Source: Marinicellulosiphila megalodicopiae
GTDB lineage: Bacteria > Pseudomonadota > Gammaproteobacteria > Pseudomonadales > Natronospirillaceae
DNA length: 64,000 nt
Assembly: GCF_045862395.1 (NCBI RefSeq)
Contig: NZ_AP023087.1
Location: forward strand, 2,170,001 to 2,234,000
Reading direction: 5' to 3'
This document shows, piece by piece, positions 27,001 to 35,785 of the stretch (position 1 is its first letter; each line of letters begins with the position of its first letter). A program made the position numbers and the translations under genes. The notes below the pieces were generated by a model. The model saw only the letters and a list, made by a program, of their open reading frames with translations. It did not search any database and was not told the DNA's origin.

Positions 27001-27446
27001 ATATGGAAACTATGTTTTTTGAAGCCAGTAGATTTAACCAAGACCTAAGTAGTTGGGATGTGTCTTCGGTGACGGATATGAGTTATATGTTTGAAGGTGC
27101 TCGCCGTTTTAACCAAGACTTAAGTAGTTGGGATGTGTCCTCAGTGACGAATTTGGGTTATATGTTTTCTGGTGCCAGCAGTTTTAACCAAGACTTAAGT
27201 ATGTGGGATATTACCAGTGTGCGTTATATGGCTCAGATGTTTAACGGCGTGACACTCTCAACCCCAAACTACGATGCATTATTAGCCAGCTGGAGTAACA
27301 AAATGCCTAAAGAAAACGTAACATTCGATGGCGGCAACAGTAAGTACACGCCAAGCTCATTAGCAGAAACTGGCCGAACTTATTTAACTCAAACCTTAGG
27401 TTGGACCATCACCGATGGTGGCCCAGCTGAGGCTGTGGTTGATTAA
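24012..27446 (+). CDS. BspA/DUF285-type surface lipoprotein, copy 1
   Basis: The protein has 1144 residues. The lipobox LSAC (Cys20) is followed by GGG and a Ser/Thr/Gln/Glu linker made of repeats such as TQSETSTNSE (about 30-85). Eight Ig-like HYR/DUF5011-type domains of about 80 residues follow (85-710), each opening like TTAPEITLIGDS and closing YTATDAAGNQA. Then comes a PKD-like domain (about 720-775; DFTVDWGDGQTD, THTYNQAGEYQV) and ten full BspA leucine-rich repeats of 25 residues (about 815-1070), with the core SFNQDLSSWDV and SSVT-x-M-x-x-MF. An eleventh, degenerate repeat ends TNYDALLASW-like, and a conserved C-terminus follows. It is an outer-membrane-anchored, surface-exposed stalk. 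BspA-type proteins bind host or matrix proteins in other bacteria; the ligand here is unknown. Confidence 0.9.
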   Translation: MKAFNISSLLISSMLCLSACGGGNGNTSGKTDTQTQTSTQSETSTNSETSTQSETDTQSETSTQSETSTNSETETQVETDTQAPVITLNGSADIQISLGTSYFELGANATDDEDGSITPVITSNVDDTQIGSYSVLYTATDAAGNQASISRSVNVILGADTTAPVITLNGQAEITIKYLETYVDAGAVAVDVREGEVATSISGQVNNAILGDYTLTYRAKDSANNIATATRTIHVVDKIAPVITLTGESELTLEVKNSYTEPGATVTDNYDSDVELSITGEVNTQVIGSYTVTYQATDSSENAAKTITRTINVVDTISPEITLIGESDITLEVESDYTEQGATVSDNYDSNLSANISTDLDMTVIGTYTITYQAIDSSNNAAEAITRTINVVDTTAPEMTLTGDSVVSVEVNTQYSEQGASVTDNYDTDPQVTITGEVDADVVGSYTVTYESVDQSMNSSSVTRTINVVDTTAPEITLIGDSVISIEVKTTYSEQGATVADNYNSNLIANISSDLDMNVVGSYIITYQATDVSLNSAESITRTINVVDTTAPELTLIGDSEITIFEGDIYQELGVTATDNYDDELNVSISDNIISQTLGTYNVTYSVSDAAGNQTSLARTVTVIEDLAPEITLNGEANISIYLGDNYADLGATSTDDKDGELTIDIEGSVDSQTEGEYELTYYATDSHGQQVIVKRWVTVMSSSFITIWKTDNEGQSEDNQITLEVNSEFSYDFTVDWGDGQTDSNVTSEITHTYNQAGEYQVIITGTYPQIYFTYSSDSRKLLSVEHWGNNVWLSMNRAFHYAENMIMNADDVPDLSSVTDMYRMFAGASRFNQDISNWDVSSVTNMTWMFYYAISFNQDLSSWNVSSVTNMKAMFYGAQSFNQDLNSWDVSSVADMGSMLQYASSFNQDLSSWDVSSVTNMGWMFYYANRFNQDLSSWDVSLVTNMYGMFRNTSSFNQDLSSWDVSSVTDMGDMFNSASSFNQDLSLWDVSLVTNMETMFFEASRFNQDLSSWDVSSVTDMSYMFEGARRFNQDLSSWDVSSVTNLGYMFSGASSFNQDLSMWDITSVRYMAQMFNGVTLSTPNYDALLASWSNKMPKENVTFDGGNSKYTPSSLAETGRTYLTQTLGWTITDGGPAEAVVD

Positions 27447-27490
27447 TATGCAAGTTTATATTCTTTAAATTAAAAAAAATGAACTGAAAA

Positions 27491-27529
27491 CACACTGGAT
27501 CCCCGAGAAAGTGCCCTCGAGGATGACGG
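27491..27529. repeat. REP-like 'ggatccccgag...ctcgaggatgacgg' element, copy 1
   Basis: The sequence cactggatccccgagaaag followed by tgccctcgaggatgacgg can form an imperfect hairpin (ccccgag/ctcgagg). An identical copy follows BspA-type gene 2 at 31101-31139, but not gene 3. Confidence 0.6.
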
Positions 27530-27540
27530 AAATGAAAAAT

Positions 27541-27581
27541 AAAAAAGCCTCTAAATACTTTGTGTTTAGGGGCTTTTTTAT
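27541..27581 (+). terminator. Terminator of BspA-type gene 1
   Basis: aaaaaagcctctaaata and gtttaggggcttttttat pair, with a T run. The copy after gene 2 is nearly identical. Confidence 0.85.
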
Positions 27582-27619
27582 TTGAATTCAGAAAATGACG
27601 ATCAGATTGTTTATTGTTT

Positions 27620-27855
27620 AAAAGCAATGACAAATCAAACCTGTAGGGCTGGGATTCATTCCAGTAAAACTAACCTCAACGATTGGATGTAAGATGATGG
27701 ATGGCGTGACACTTATGACTGAATATCTAAATTATAGGTGTTAATTAAAGTTGTTAATTATAGGTGTCCAATTTTTCAGTTCTTATTTCCAATAATTAAG
27801 TGTGATAAGATCCCGTTTTTTTTAACATCTAACTTGTTCAACTAAGGATAAAAAT
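27620..27855 (+). promoter_or_regulatory. Duplicated promoter region of BspA-type gene 2
   Basis: The block is the same as before gene 1, with ctgggattcattccag and gtgtgataagatcccg, but with only one 13-bp unit (27740-27752). The part upstream of it is shortened compared with copies 1 and 3. No gene is found in 27447-27855. Confidence 0.6.
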
Positions 27856-30800
27856 ATGAAAGCGTTCAATATTTCTAGTTTATTAATCTCGTCCATGCTC
27901 TGTTTAAGCGCTTGTGGTGGCGGTAATGGTAATACTTCTGGTAAGACTGATACTCAAACACAGACAAGCACCCAGTCAGAAACCAGCACTAATTCAGAAA
28001 CTGAAACGCAGTCAGAAACAAGTACTAATTCAGAAACTGAAACTCAATCAGAAACAAGCACGCAGTCAGAAACCGACACTCAAGTTGAGACAGACACTCA
28101 AGCCCCGGTGATCACGTTAAATGGTGCGGCTGACATTCAAATTTCATTAGGCACGAGCTATTTTGAATTAGGCGCCAATGCCACGGATGATGAGGATGGC
28201 AGCATCACTCCCGTTATCACCAGTAATGTAGATGACACGCAAATAGGTAGTTACTCTGTACTTTATACAGCAACCGACGAAGCTGGAAATCAAGCTTCAA
28301 TTACTCGTACAGTTGAAGTGGTTTTGGGCGCAGATACTAAAGCGCCAACGATCACTTTAAATGGACAAGCTGAAGTAACTTTAGAATATTTAGATGAATA
28401 TATTGAAACAGGTGCAGTGGCAGTAGATTTGCGCGAAGGTGAAGTACAAGTTGAAATATCAGGACAGGTAAATAACTCAATTTTAGGTGATTACACGTTA
28501 ACTTATACCGCAAGTGATTCTGCAAATAATATTGCAACCATTACACGACTTATTCATGTAATGGATAGCACATCACCGGTTATTAATTTAGTTGGTGAAA
28601 CTGATATTACTTTGGAAGCAGGCAATGAATATGTAGAGCTTGGTGCAACCGTCAGCGATAACTACGATTCAAATCTAACAGCGAATATTGCAAGTGATTT
28701 AGATATGTCCATTGCTGGTAGTTACACAATTACATATCAAGCAATGGATAGTTCATTAAATTCTGCTGACATTATTACACGAACTATCAATGTGGTTGAT
28801 ACCACTGCGCCAGAATTAACTTTAAATGGCGAATCAGACATAACCATTTTTGAAGGTGATATTTATCAAGAATTGGGTGCAATTGCTTCTGATAATTCAA
28901 GCTCAGAGTTAGTGATTGTAATCAGTAATAACATCAATAACGAAGTAGCTGGTGTTTACGAAGTGACATATCAAGTAAGTGACGCATCAAGTAATCAAAG
29001 CAGTCTTACTCGTACCGTAACTGTGGCCTTAGACCTAGCGCCAGAAATAACTTTAAACGGTGAAGTTTATACAAGTATCTTTGCTGGTAATAGTTATACA
29101 GAGCTAGGTGCTAGTGCAATTGATGATAAAGACGGCGAGTTAGAAATTGAAATAGTTGGCACAGTTGACACCCAAACAGAAGGTGAATATGAGTTGACTT
29201 ACTATGCAACTGATAGTGCTAATCATAAAGTAGCAGTAAGGCGTTGGGTAACTGTATTGCCCGATGCATTTGTGACTATTTGGAAAACAGATAATTACGG
29301 GCAAAGCGAAGACAGTCAAATAACGTTAGAAGTAAATTCAGAATTTAGTTATGACTTCACGGTGGATTGGGGTGATGGGCAAACAGATAGTAATGTGACT
29401 AGTGAAATCACCCACACATACAGTCAAGTAGGTGAATATCAAGTGATCATCAGTGGGACCTATCCGCAGATTTATTTTGCTAGTTCCCGATCTACTGAAT
29501 CAGATTCAAGAAAATTATTATCGGTGGAACATTGGGGTAATAATGTTTGGTTGTCTATGAATCAAGCGTTTTATTATGCGCAAAACATGGTAATGAATGC
29601 TGATGATGCTCCTGACTTGTCCTCAGTGACGGATGTGAGTTTAATGTTTTTTGGTGCCAGCAGTTTTAACCAAGACTTAAGCAGTTGGGATGTGTCCTCA
29701 GTGACGATTATGGAAAGGATGTTTTATGATGCCAGCAGTTTTAACCAAGACCTAAGCAGTTGGGATGTGTCCTCAGTGACAGAAATGAAGAATATGTTTC
29801 GAAGTGCCAGCAGTTTTAACCAAGACCTAAGTCGTTGGGATGTGTCCTCAGTGACGGATATGAGTTCTATGTTTTCTGGTGCCAGTAGTTTTAACCAAGA
29901 CCTAAGCAGTTGGGATGTGTCCTCAGTGACGGAAATGAGTAATATGTTTGATGGTGCCAGCAGTTTTAACCAAGACCTAAGCAGTTGGAATGTGTCCTCA
30001 GTGACGGAAATGAGGTATATGTTTTCTGGTGCCAGCAGTTTTAACCAAGACCTAAGCAGTTGGGATGTGTCCTCAGTGACGAATATGTACGACATGTTTA
30101 GTGGTGCCAACAGTTTTAACCAAGACCTAAGTAGTTGGGATGTGTCCTCTGTGACGTATATGAGTTATATGTTTTATGCTGCCAGCAGTTTTAACCAAGT
30201 CCTAAGCAGTTGGGATGTGTCCTCAGTGACTGATATGAGGAATATGTTTACTGATGCCAGCAGTTTTAACCAAGACCTAAGCAGTTGGGATGTATCCTCG
30301 GTGACGAATATGAATCGTATGTTTAGAGGTGCCAGCAATTTTAATAAAGACCTAAGCAGTTGGGATGTGTCCTCGGTGACGGATATGAATTGGATGTTTT
30401 TTGACGCCAGCGGTTTTAACCAAGACCTAAGCAGTTGGGATGTGTCCTCGGTGACGGATATGAGTGCGATGTTTAGAGATGCCAGCAGTTTTAACCAAGA
30501 CCTAAGCAGTTGGGATGTGTCCTCGGTGACGAATATGAATCGTATGTTTAGAGGTGCCAGCAGTTTTAACCAAGACCTAAGCAGTTGGGATGTGTCCTCA
30601 GTGAGGTATATGCGGTATATGTTTTATGGTGCCAGCAGTTTTAACCAAGACCTAAGCAGTTGGGATGTCTCCTCGGTGACGGATATGGACTGGATGTTTT
30701 ATGGTGCCAGTAGTTTTAACCAAGACCTAAGCAGTTGGGATGTGTCCTCAGTGACGAATTTGGGTTATATGTTTTCTGGTGCCAGCAGTTTTAACCAAGA

Positions 30801-31056
30801 CTTAAGTATGTGGGATATTACCAGTGTGACGGATATGAGAGAGATGTTCAAAGACGTGACACTCTCAACCACAAACTACGACGCATTATTAGCAAGCTGG
30901 AGCGCACAATTAACACCCAAACAAAACGTAACATTTGATGGCGGCAACAGTAAGTACACACCGGGCTCATTAGCAGAAACAGGCCGTAATTATTTAACTC
31001 AAACCTTAGGTTGGACCATCACCGACGGTGGCGCGGCTGAGGCTGTGGTTGATTAA
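27856..31056 (+). CDS. BspA/DUF285-type surface lipoprotein, copy 2
   Basis: The protein has 1066 residues. The signal peptide with lipobox Cys20 and the first 30 residues are identical to copy 1. The linker has extra SETETQ units. There are five Ig-like DUF5011-type domains (about 90-490) against eight in copy 1, then a PKD-like domain (about 500-555), and then sixteen full 25-residue BspA repeats plus a degenerate last one (about 585-1000). The C-terminal block with KQNVTFDGGNSKYTP is shared by all copies. In the repeats the DNA of the core (ttttaaccaagacctaagca) is almost invariant while the four bases-triplets around MF vary. It is surface-anchored and probably adhesive. The copy is intact. 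Confidence 0.9.
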   Translation: MKAFNISSLLISSMLCLSACGGGNGNTSGKTDTQTQTSTQSETSTNSETETQSETSTNSETETQSETSTQSETDTQVETDTQAPVITLNGAADIQISLGTSYFELGANATDDEDGSITPVITSNVDDTQIGSYSVLYTATDEAGNQASITRTVEVVLGADTKAPTITLNGQAEVTLEYLDEYIETGAVAVDLREGEVQVEISGQVNNSILGDYTLTYTASDSANNIATITRLIHVMDSTSPVINLVGETDITLEAGNEYVELGATVSDNYDSNLTANIASDLDMSIAGSYTITYQAMDSSLNSADIITRTINVVDTTAPELTLNGESDITIFEGDIYQELGAIASDNSSSELVIVISNNINNEVAGVYEVTYQVSDASSNQSSLTRTVTVALDLAPEITLNGEVYTSIFAGNSYTELGASAIDDKDGELEIEIVGTVDTQTEGEYELTYYATDSANHKVAVRRWVTVLPDAFVTIWKTDNYGQSEDSQITLEVNSEFSYDFTVDWGDGQTDSNVTSEITHTYSQVGEYQVIISGTYPQIYFASSRSTESDSRKLLSVEHWGNNVWLSMNQAFYYAQNMVMNADDAPDLSSVTDVSLMFFGASSFNQDLSSWDVSSVTIMERMFYDASSFNQDLSSWDVSSVTEMKNMFRSASSFNQDLSRWDVSSVTDMSSMFSGASSFNQDLSSWDVSSVTEMSNMFDGASSFNQDLSSWNVSSVTEMRYMFSGASSFNQDLSSWDVSSVTNMYDMFSGANSFNQDLSSWDVSSVTYMSYMFYAASSFNQVLSSWDVSSVTDMRNMFTDASSFNQDLSSWDVSSVTNMNRMFRGASNFNKDLSSWDVSSVTDMNWMFFDASGFNQDLSSWDVSSVTDMSAMFRDASSFNQDLSSWDVSSVTNMNRMFRGASSFNQDLSSWDVSSVRYMRYMFYGASSFNQDLSSWDVSSVTDMDWMFYGASSFNQDLSSWDVSSVTNLGYMFSGASSFNQDLSMWDITSVTDMREMFKDVTLSTTNYDALLASWSAQLTPKQNVTFDGGNSKYTPGSLAETGRNYLTQTLGWTITDGGAAEAVVD

Positions 31057-31100
31057 TATGCAAGTTTATATTCTTTAAATTAAAAAAAATGAACTGAAAA

Positions 31101-31139
31101 CACACTGGATCCCCGAGAAAGTGCCCTCGAGGATGACGG
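31101..31139. repeat. REP-like 'ggatccccgag...' element, copy 2
   Basis: This is identical to 27491-27529, in the same position relative to the preceding stop codon, so it was copied together with the gene. Confidence 0.6.
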
Positions 31140-31150
31140 AAATGAAAAAT

Positions 31151-31191
31151 AAAAAAGCCTCTAAATACTTTGTGTTTAGAGGCTTTTTTAT
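31151..31191 (+). terminator. Terminator of BspA-type gene 2
   Basis: aaaaaagcctctaaata and gtttagaggctttttta form a slightly better stem than the copy 1 terminator. Confidence 0.85.
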
Positions 31192-31269
31192 TTGAGTTAG
31201 AAAATGACGATCAGATTGTTTATCGCTACAGTCTAATTTAGTTTTGACGAGCTAAAACCCGAGCTTGTA

Positions 31270-31505
31270 TCTGCAAGTCACAATTACAAATCAAACCTGT
31301 AGGGCTGGGATTCATTCCAGTAAAACTAACCTCAACGATTGGATGTAAGATGGTGGATGGCGTGACACTTATGACTGAATATCTATAGGTGTTAATTAAA
31401 GTTGTTAACTATATGTGTCCAATTTTTCAGTTCTTATTTTCAATAATTAAGTGTGATAAGATCCCGTTTTTTTAAAATCTAACCCGTTCAACTAAGGATA
31501 AAAAT
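31270..31505 (+). promoter_or_regulatory. Duplicated promoter region of BspA-type gene 3
   Basis: This is the third copy of the block, with one 13-bp unit (31391-31403). Its upstream part (tttagttttgacgagctaa) matches copy 1 better than copy 2. No gene is found in 31057-31505. Confidence 0.6.
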
Positions 31506-34500
31506 ATGAAAGCGTTCAATATTTCTAGTTTATTAATCTCGTCCATGCTCTGTTTAAGCGCTTGTGGTGGCGGTAATGGTAATACTTCTGGCAAGACTGA
31601 TACTCAAACACAGACAAGCACCCAGTCAGAAACCAGCACTAATTCAGAAACAAGCACTCAATCAGAAACTGATACTCAGTCAGAAACAAGCACCCAGTCA
31701 GAAACAAGCACTAATTCAGAAACCGAAACTCAAGTTGAGACAGACACTCAAGCCCCGGTGATCACGTTAAATGGTGCGGCTGACATTCAAATTTCATTAG
31801 GCACTAGCTATTTTGAATTAGGCGCCAATGCTACGGATGATGAGGATGGCAGCATTACCCCCGTTATCACCAGTAATGTGAATGACACGCAAATAGGCAG
31901 TTATTCAGTTTTATATACAGCAACCGATGAAGCGGGCAATCAAGCAACGGCAATTCGAACGGTTAATATCGTTGATGGGCAAGCACCGGTGATTAGTTTA
32001 AACGGAAAAAAAGACATCACCTTAGAGTATTTAGATGACTATATAGAAGCCGGTGCCGTTGCGGTTGATGTAAAAGATGGCGAAGTAGATGTCGTTGTTT
32101 CAGGACAGGTAAATAGCGCTATATTGGGCGACTATACCTTAACTTACAGCGCAAGTGATTCTGCGGGTAACAGTGCAACTATTACACGTACGGTTCATGT
32201 TGTAGACACCACCGCACCTGAAATTACATTAATCGGCGATTCTGTTGTATCAATTGAAGTGAATACAGATTACACAGAACAAAGTGCAATCGTAAGTGAT
32301 AATTACGATTCAAATTTAACAGCCGATATCTCAAGCAATTTAGATATAAGCGTTGTTGGTAGTTATTCCATCACATACCAAGCAATAGATAGTTCAGGAA
32401 ATCTCGCTGAAGCAATCACACGTACGATAAATATTGTCGACACCACAGCGCCAGTGATTACTCTAATTGGTGATTTAGAAATAACTATATTTGAAAGTGA
32501 CTTTTATCAAGAGTTAGGAGTGAATGCTACAGACAATTACGATGATGAATTAAACGTTTCCATCAGCGATAACATTATTTCCCAAACTTTGGGGACATAC
32601 AATGTGACGTATTCAGTCAGCGATGCAGCAGGCAACCAAACCAGTCTCGCACGCACAGTAACAGTAATTGAAGATTTAGCCCCAGAAATCTCCTTAAATG
32701 GTGAGGCTAATATAAGTATTTATTTAGGCGACAATTATGCTGATTTAGGCGCTACTTCCACGGACGATAAAGATGGCGAATTAACTATTGAAATAGAAGG
32801 CTCTGTCGATAGCCAAACAGAAGGGGAGTACGAACTGACCTATTACGCAACAGACAGTCATGGTCAACAAGTCATGGTTAAACGCTGGGTCACCGTAATG
32901 TCTAGTTCATTCATCACCATCTGGAAAACAGACAATCAAGGACAAAGTGACGACAACCAAATCACATTAGAAGTGAACTCAGAGTTTAGTTATGACTTTA
33001 CTGTGGATTGGGGCGACGGCAATACCGACAGCAATATCACCAGTGAAATTACCCATACCTACAGTCAAGTAGGCGAATATCAAGTGATCATCAGTGGAAC
33101 CTATCCGCAAATCTATTTTGATGGCTCTAATTCTTCGAGCTCATCAGATTCAAGAAAATTATTGTCAGTGGAACATTGGGGGAATAATAATTGGTTGTCT
33201 ATGAATCAAGCGTTTTATTATGCGCAAAACATGGTAATGAATGCTGATGATGATCCTGATTTATCTTTAGTGACGAATATGAATTATATGTTTTATAGTG
33301 CCAGCAGTTTTAACCAAGACCTTAATAGCTGGGATGTATCCTCGGTGACGAATATGTACGCCATGTTTGCTTATGCCCGCAGTTTTAACCAAGACCTAAG
33401 CAGTTGGAATGTGTCCTCGGTGACGAATATGGCTTATATGTTTTGGAGTGTAAGCAACTTTAACCAAGACCTAAGCAGTTGGGATGTGTCATCAGTTACA
33501 ACTTTGAGAGCCATGTTTGCTTCTGCCAGCAGTTTTAACCAAGACTTAAGCAATTGGGATGTGTCTTCGGTGACGGATATGGAAGGTATGTTTCAAGGGA
33601 GCTATTTTAACCAAGACCTAAGCAGTTGGGATGTGTCCTCGGTGAAGAGTATGTACCGTATGTTTGATGGTGCCAGCAGTTTTAACCAAGACCTAAGCAG
33701 TTGGGATGTATCCTCGGTGACGTATATGAACGGTATGTTTAATTATGCAAGCAGTTTTAATCAAGACCTAAGCAGTTGGGATGTGTCCTCGGTGACGAAT
33801 ATGAACGGTATGTTTACAGGTGCCAGCAGTTTTAACCAAGACCTAAGCAGTTGGGATGTGTCCTCGGTGACGAATATGTACGGTATGTTTTATGGTGCCG
33901 GCAGTTTTAACCAAGACCTAAGCAGTTGGGATGTTTCTTCGGTTACGGACATGGGTTACATGTTTAATGGTGCCAGCAGTTTTAACCAAGACCTAAGCAG
34001 TTGGGATGTGTCTTCGGTGACGGATATGCGTAATATGTATAGAAATGCCTCCAGTTTTAACCAAGACCTAAGCAGTTGGGATGTGTCCTCGGTGACGGAT
34101 ATGAGATATATGTTTTATAGTGCCAGCAGTTTTAACCAAGACTTAAGCAGTTGGGATGTGTCTTCTGTTACGAGTATGCAGTCGATGTTTGGTGATGCCA
34201 GCAGTTTTAACCAAGACCTAAGCAGTTGGGATGTGTCCTCTGTGACGAGTATGAACCGTATGTTTTATGGTGCCAGCAGTTTTAATCAAGACCTAAGCAG
34301 TTGGGATGTGTCCTCGGTGACGAATTTGGGTTATATGTTTTCTGGTGCCAGCAGTTTTAACCAAGACCTAAGCAGTTGGGATGTATCTTCGGTGACGGAT
34401 ATGCGCGGCATGTTCCAAGGCGCTATCAGTTTTGATCAAGACTTAAGTATGTGGGATATTACCAGTGTGCGTTATATGGCTCAGATGTTTAACGGCGTGA

Positions 34501-34697
34501 CACTCTCAACCACAAACTACGATGCGTTATTAGCCAGCTGGAGCGCACAATTAACACCAAAGCAAAACGTAACATTTGATGGTGGCAACAGTAAGTACAC
34601 GCCAGGCTCATTAGCAGAAACAGGCCGTACTTATTTAATTGAAACGTTAGGTTGGACCATTACCGACGGTGGCCCAGCTGAGGCTGTGGTTGATTAA
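31506..34697 (+). CDS. BspA/DUF285-type surface lipoprotein, copy 3
   Basis: The protein has 1063 residues with the same signal peptide, lipobox (Cys20) and S/T/Q/E linker as the other copies. There are five Ig-like DUF5011-type domains (about 85-480), a PKD-like domain (about 490-550) and sixteen BspA repeats (one of 24 residues) with a degenerate last repeat. The fourth and fifth Ig domains are nearly identical in DNA to the seventh and eighth of copy 1 (32520-32920 against 25740-26130), while copy 2 differs there. This suggests gene conversion between copies 1 and 3. The last repeat has RYMAQMFNGVTLS as in copy 1. The REP-like element behind copies 1 and 2 is missing after this gene. Confidence 0.9.
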   Translation: MKAFNISSLLISSMLCLSACGGGNGNTSGKTDTQTQTSTQSETSTNSETSTQSETDTQSETSTQSETSTNSETETQVETDTQAPVITLNGAADIQISLGTSYFELGANATDDEDGSITPVITSNVNDTQIGSYSVLYTATDEAGNQATAIRTVNIVDGQAPVISLNGKKDITLEYLDDYIEAGAVAVDVKDGEVDVVVSGQVNSAILGDYTLTYSASDSAGNSATITRTVHVVDTTAPEITLIGDSVVSIEVNTDYTEQSAIVSDNYDSNLTADISSNLDISVVGSYSITYQAIDSSGNLAEAITRTINIVDTTAPVITLIGDLEITIFESDFYQELGVNATDNYDDELNVSISDNIISQTLGTYNVTYSVSDAAGNQTSLARTVTVIEDLAPEISLNGEANISIYLGDNYADLGATSTDDKDGELTIEIEGSVDSQTEGEYELTYYATDSHGQQVMVKRWVTVMSSSFITIWKTDNQGQSDDNQITLEVNSEFSYDFTVDWGDGNTDSNITSEITHTYSQVGEYQVIISGTYPQIYFDGSNSSSSSDSRKLLSVEHWGNNNWLSMNQAFYYAQNMVMNADDDPDLSLVTNMNYMFYSASSFNQDLNSWDVSSVTNMYAMFAYARSFNQDLSSWNVSSVTNMAYMFWSVSNFNQDLSSWDVSSVTTLRAMFASASSFNQDLSNWDVSSVTDMEGMFQGSYFNQDLSSWDVSSVKSMYRMFDGASSFNQDLSSWDVSSVTYMNGMFNYASSFNQDLSSWDVSSVTNMNGMFTGASSFNQDLSSWDVSSVTNMYGMFYGAGSFNQDLSSWDVSSVTDMGYMFNGASSFNQDLSSWDVSSVTDMRNMYRNASSFNQDLSSWDVSSVTDMRYMFYSASSFNQDLSSWDVSSVTSMQSMFGDASSFNQDLSSWDVSSVTSMNRMFYGASSFNQDLSSWDVSSVTNLGYMFSGASSFNQDLSSWDVSSVTDMRGMFQGAISFDQDLSMWDITSVRYMAQMFNGVTLSTTNYDALLASWSAQLTPKQNVTFDGGNSKYTPGSLAETGRTYLIETLGWTITDGGPAEAVVD

Positions 34698-34740
34698 TAT
34701 GCAAGTTTATATTCTTTAAATTAAACTGAGATAGTACTTA

Positions 34741-34781
34741 AAAAAGCCCTGTTTGGATGATTCCTAATGGGACTTTTTTTA
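34741..34781 (+). terminator. Terminator of BspA-type gene 3
   Basis: aaaaaagccct and tgggactttttt pair imperfectly, with a T run. It is unrelated to the terminators of copies 1 and 2. Confidence 0.5.
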
Positions 34782-34848
34782 TTTTGAGAGGATAATATAG
34801 GTGATATGGTACTGTCTAAAAATATAACAGGTCTATGGAAATAATAAT

Positions 34849-35664
34849 ATGAAGGTTCAATTTAGTCTGATAACCCTAAACTTAATGCTTTTAATTTCAA
34901 CATCTTGTGATGTCTTGAATACTGAAGCTGGTCGCTCTGGCTATCTCAGTGGTTACGAAGTGGAAGATATTTATCCAGATAAATTAACCGCTAAATTAGC
35001 AACCGCTGCTGGTGAGGGTGATACTCAGAAGATGGATGAACTTATAAGCCAGGGTGCAGATGTAAATGCTTTAGGTTTAGATAATTACTCTTTATTGGTT
35101 TGGGCGTTTAAAATGGATAACCTAAAGGGTTTTAAACATTTATTAGCAAAGGGCACTAACCCCGATTTATTGTATGGTTTGGGAGGTGATAGTGCGATTA
35201 TAGATAGTATTATTATATTTGATGAAATCGATTATTTAGAGGCGATTTTGGAGGTAGGGGCAAATCCAGATTTACTATTTGGTCAGAATACCCCATTAAT
35301 AGCGATTGCATTTGGCAGTGAGAATTTGAAAATGGTGAAATTGCTAGTGAATTCGGGTGCGAAAATTAATTATCAAACAAAAGAATATAGTTTTTCAGCA
35401 ACCACAATTTCACTATCATCTGGACATTTTGGTACAACTCTTTATTTGTTAGAACAAGGAGCAAATTACCAATTAAAAGATTTTAAAGAACGTACAGTTG
35501 TTACTGAAATGTATGACAAACGTGATTTTTTAGATCCTGATCGCTATAAATACGATCAATTTTATTCAGGTTACGCAACATTGATTGAATGGTTTTTGAC
35601 AGAAGAGGTTGATCTAGGATTTTGTGTACAAAAAACTAATGATATTTATGAATTGTGTCCTTAA
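34849..35664 (+). CDS. Ankyrin-repeat lipoprotein, copy 1
   Basis: The protein has 271 residues with a signal peptide ending in a lipobox (ISTSC, Cys20). Residues about 48-200 hold four or so ankyrin-type repeats: AAGEGDTQKMDELISQGADVNA opens the first, followed by GFKHLLAKGTNPDLL, YLEAILEVGANPDLL and MVKLLVNSGAKINYQ. The C-terminus (from about 205) is a family-specific tail with YDKRDFLDPDRYKYDQFYSG and two cysteines near the end (FCVQ, ELCP), which probably form a disulfide. Ankyrin repeats bind proteins; being lipid-anchored, it would act at the cell envelope. Copy 2 follows 121 bases downstream. The partner is unknown. Confidence 0.85.
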   Translation: MKVQFSLITLNLMLLISTSCDVLNTEAGRSGYLSGYEVEDIYPDKLTAKLATAAGEGDTQKMDELISQGADVNALGLDNYSLLVWAFKMDNLKGFKHLLAKGTNPDLLYGLGGDSAIIDSIIIFDEIDYLEAILEVGANPDLLFGQNTPLIAIAFGSENLKMVKLLVNSGAKINYQTKEYSFSATTISLSSGHFGTTLYLLEQGANYQLKDFKERTVVTEMYDKRDFLDPDRYKYDQFYSGYATLIEWFLTEEVDLGFCVQKTNDIYELCP

Positions 35665-35698
35665 TATAATTATAAAATGCGAAACCTAATCTAGATGT

Positions 35699-35740
35699 AA
35701 AAAAAGCTGTTTTGAATCCATTTCAAACAGTTTTTTTTAT
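35699..35740 (+). terminator. Terminator between the ankyrin lipoprotein genes
   Basis: ctgttttga and tcaaacag pair with one bulged base and are followed by eight Ts. Confidence 0.75.
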
Positions 35741-35785
35741 GGATGGTTGATATTGATAATATGATACTATCCATGATTACTCTAA

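Noticed and set aside
29724..30110. 128-codon open frame on the minus strand inside BspA-type gene 2
   Set aside because: It is a mirror of the 75-bp coding repeats (same 25-codon period) with no start signal of its own. Other long antisense frames in rnfC and the 2122-residue gene are shadows for the same reason.
29600..34440. Regular 75-bp DNA repeats that could be taken for a CRISPR array
   Set aside because: The repeats are in-frame coding units of 25 codons with no unique spacers of constant length, and no cas genes are present.
21482..34440. Diversity-generating retroelement: an RT gene near hypervariable repeat proteins
   Set aside because: The RT has maturase domain X and a group II domain V hairpin behind it. 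No template/variable repeat pair was seen, and the variable codons are not restricted to adenine positions.
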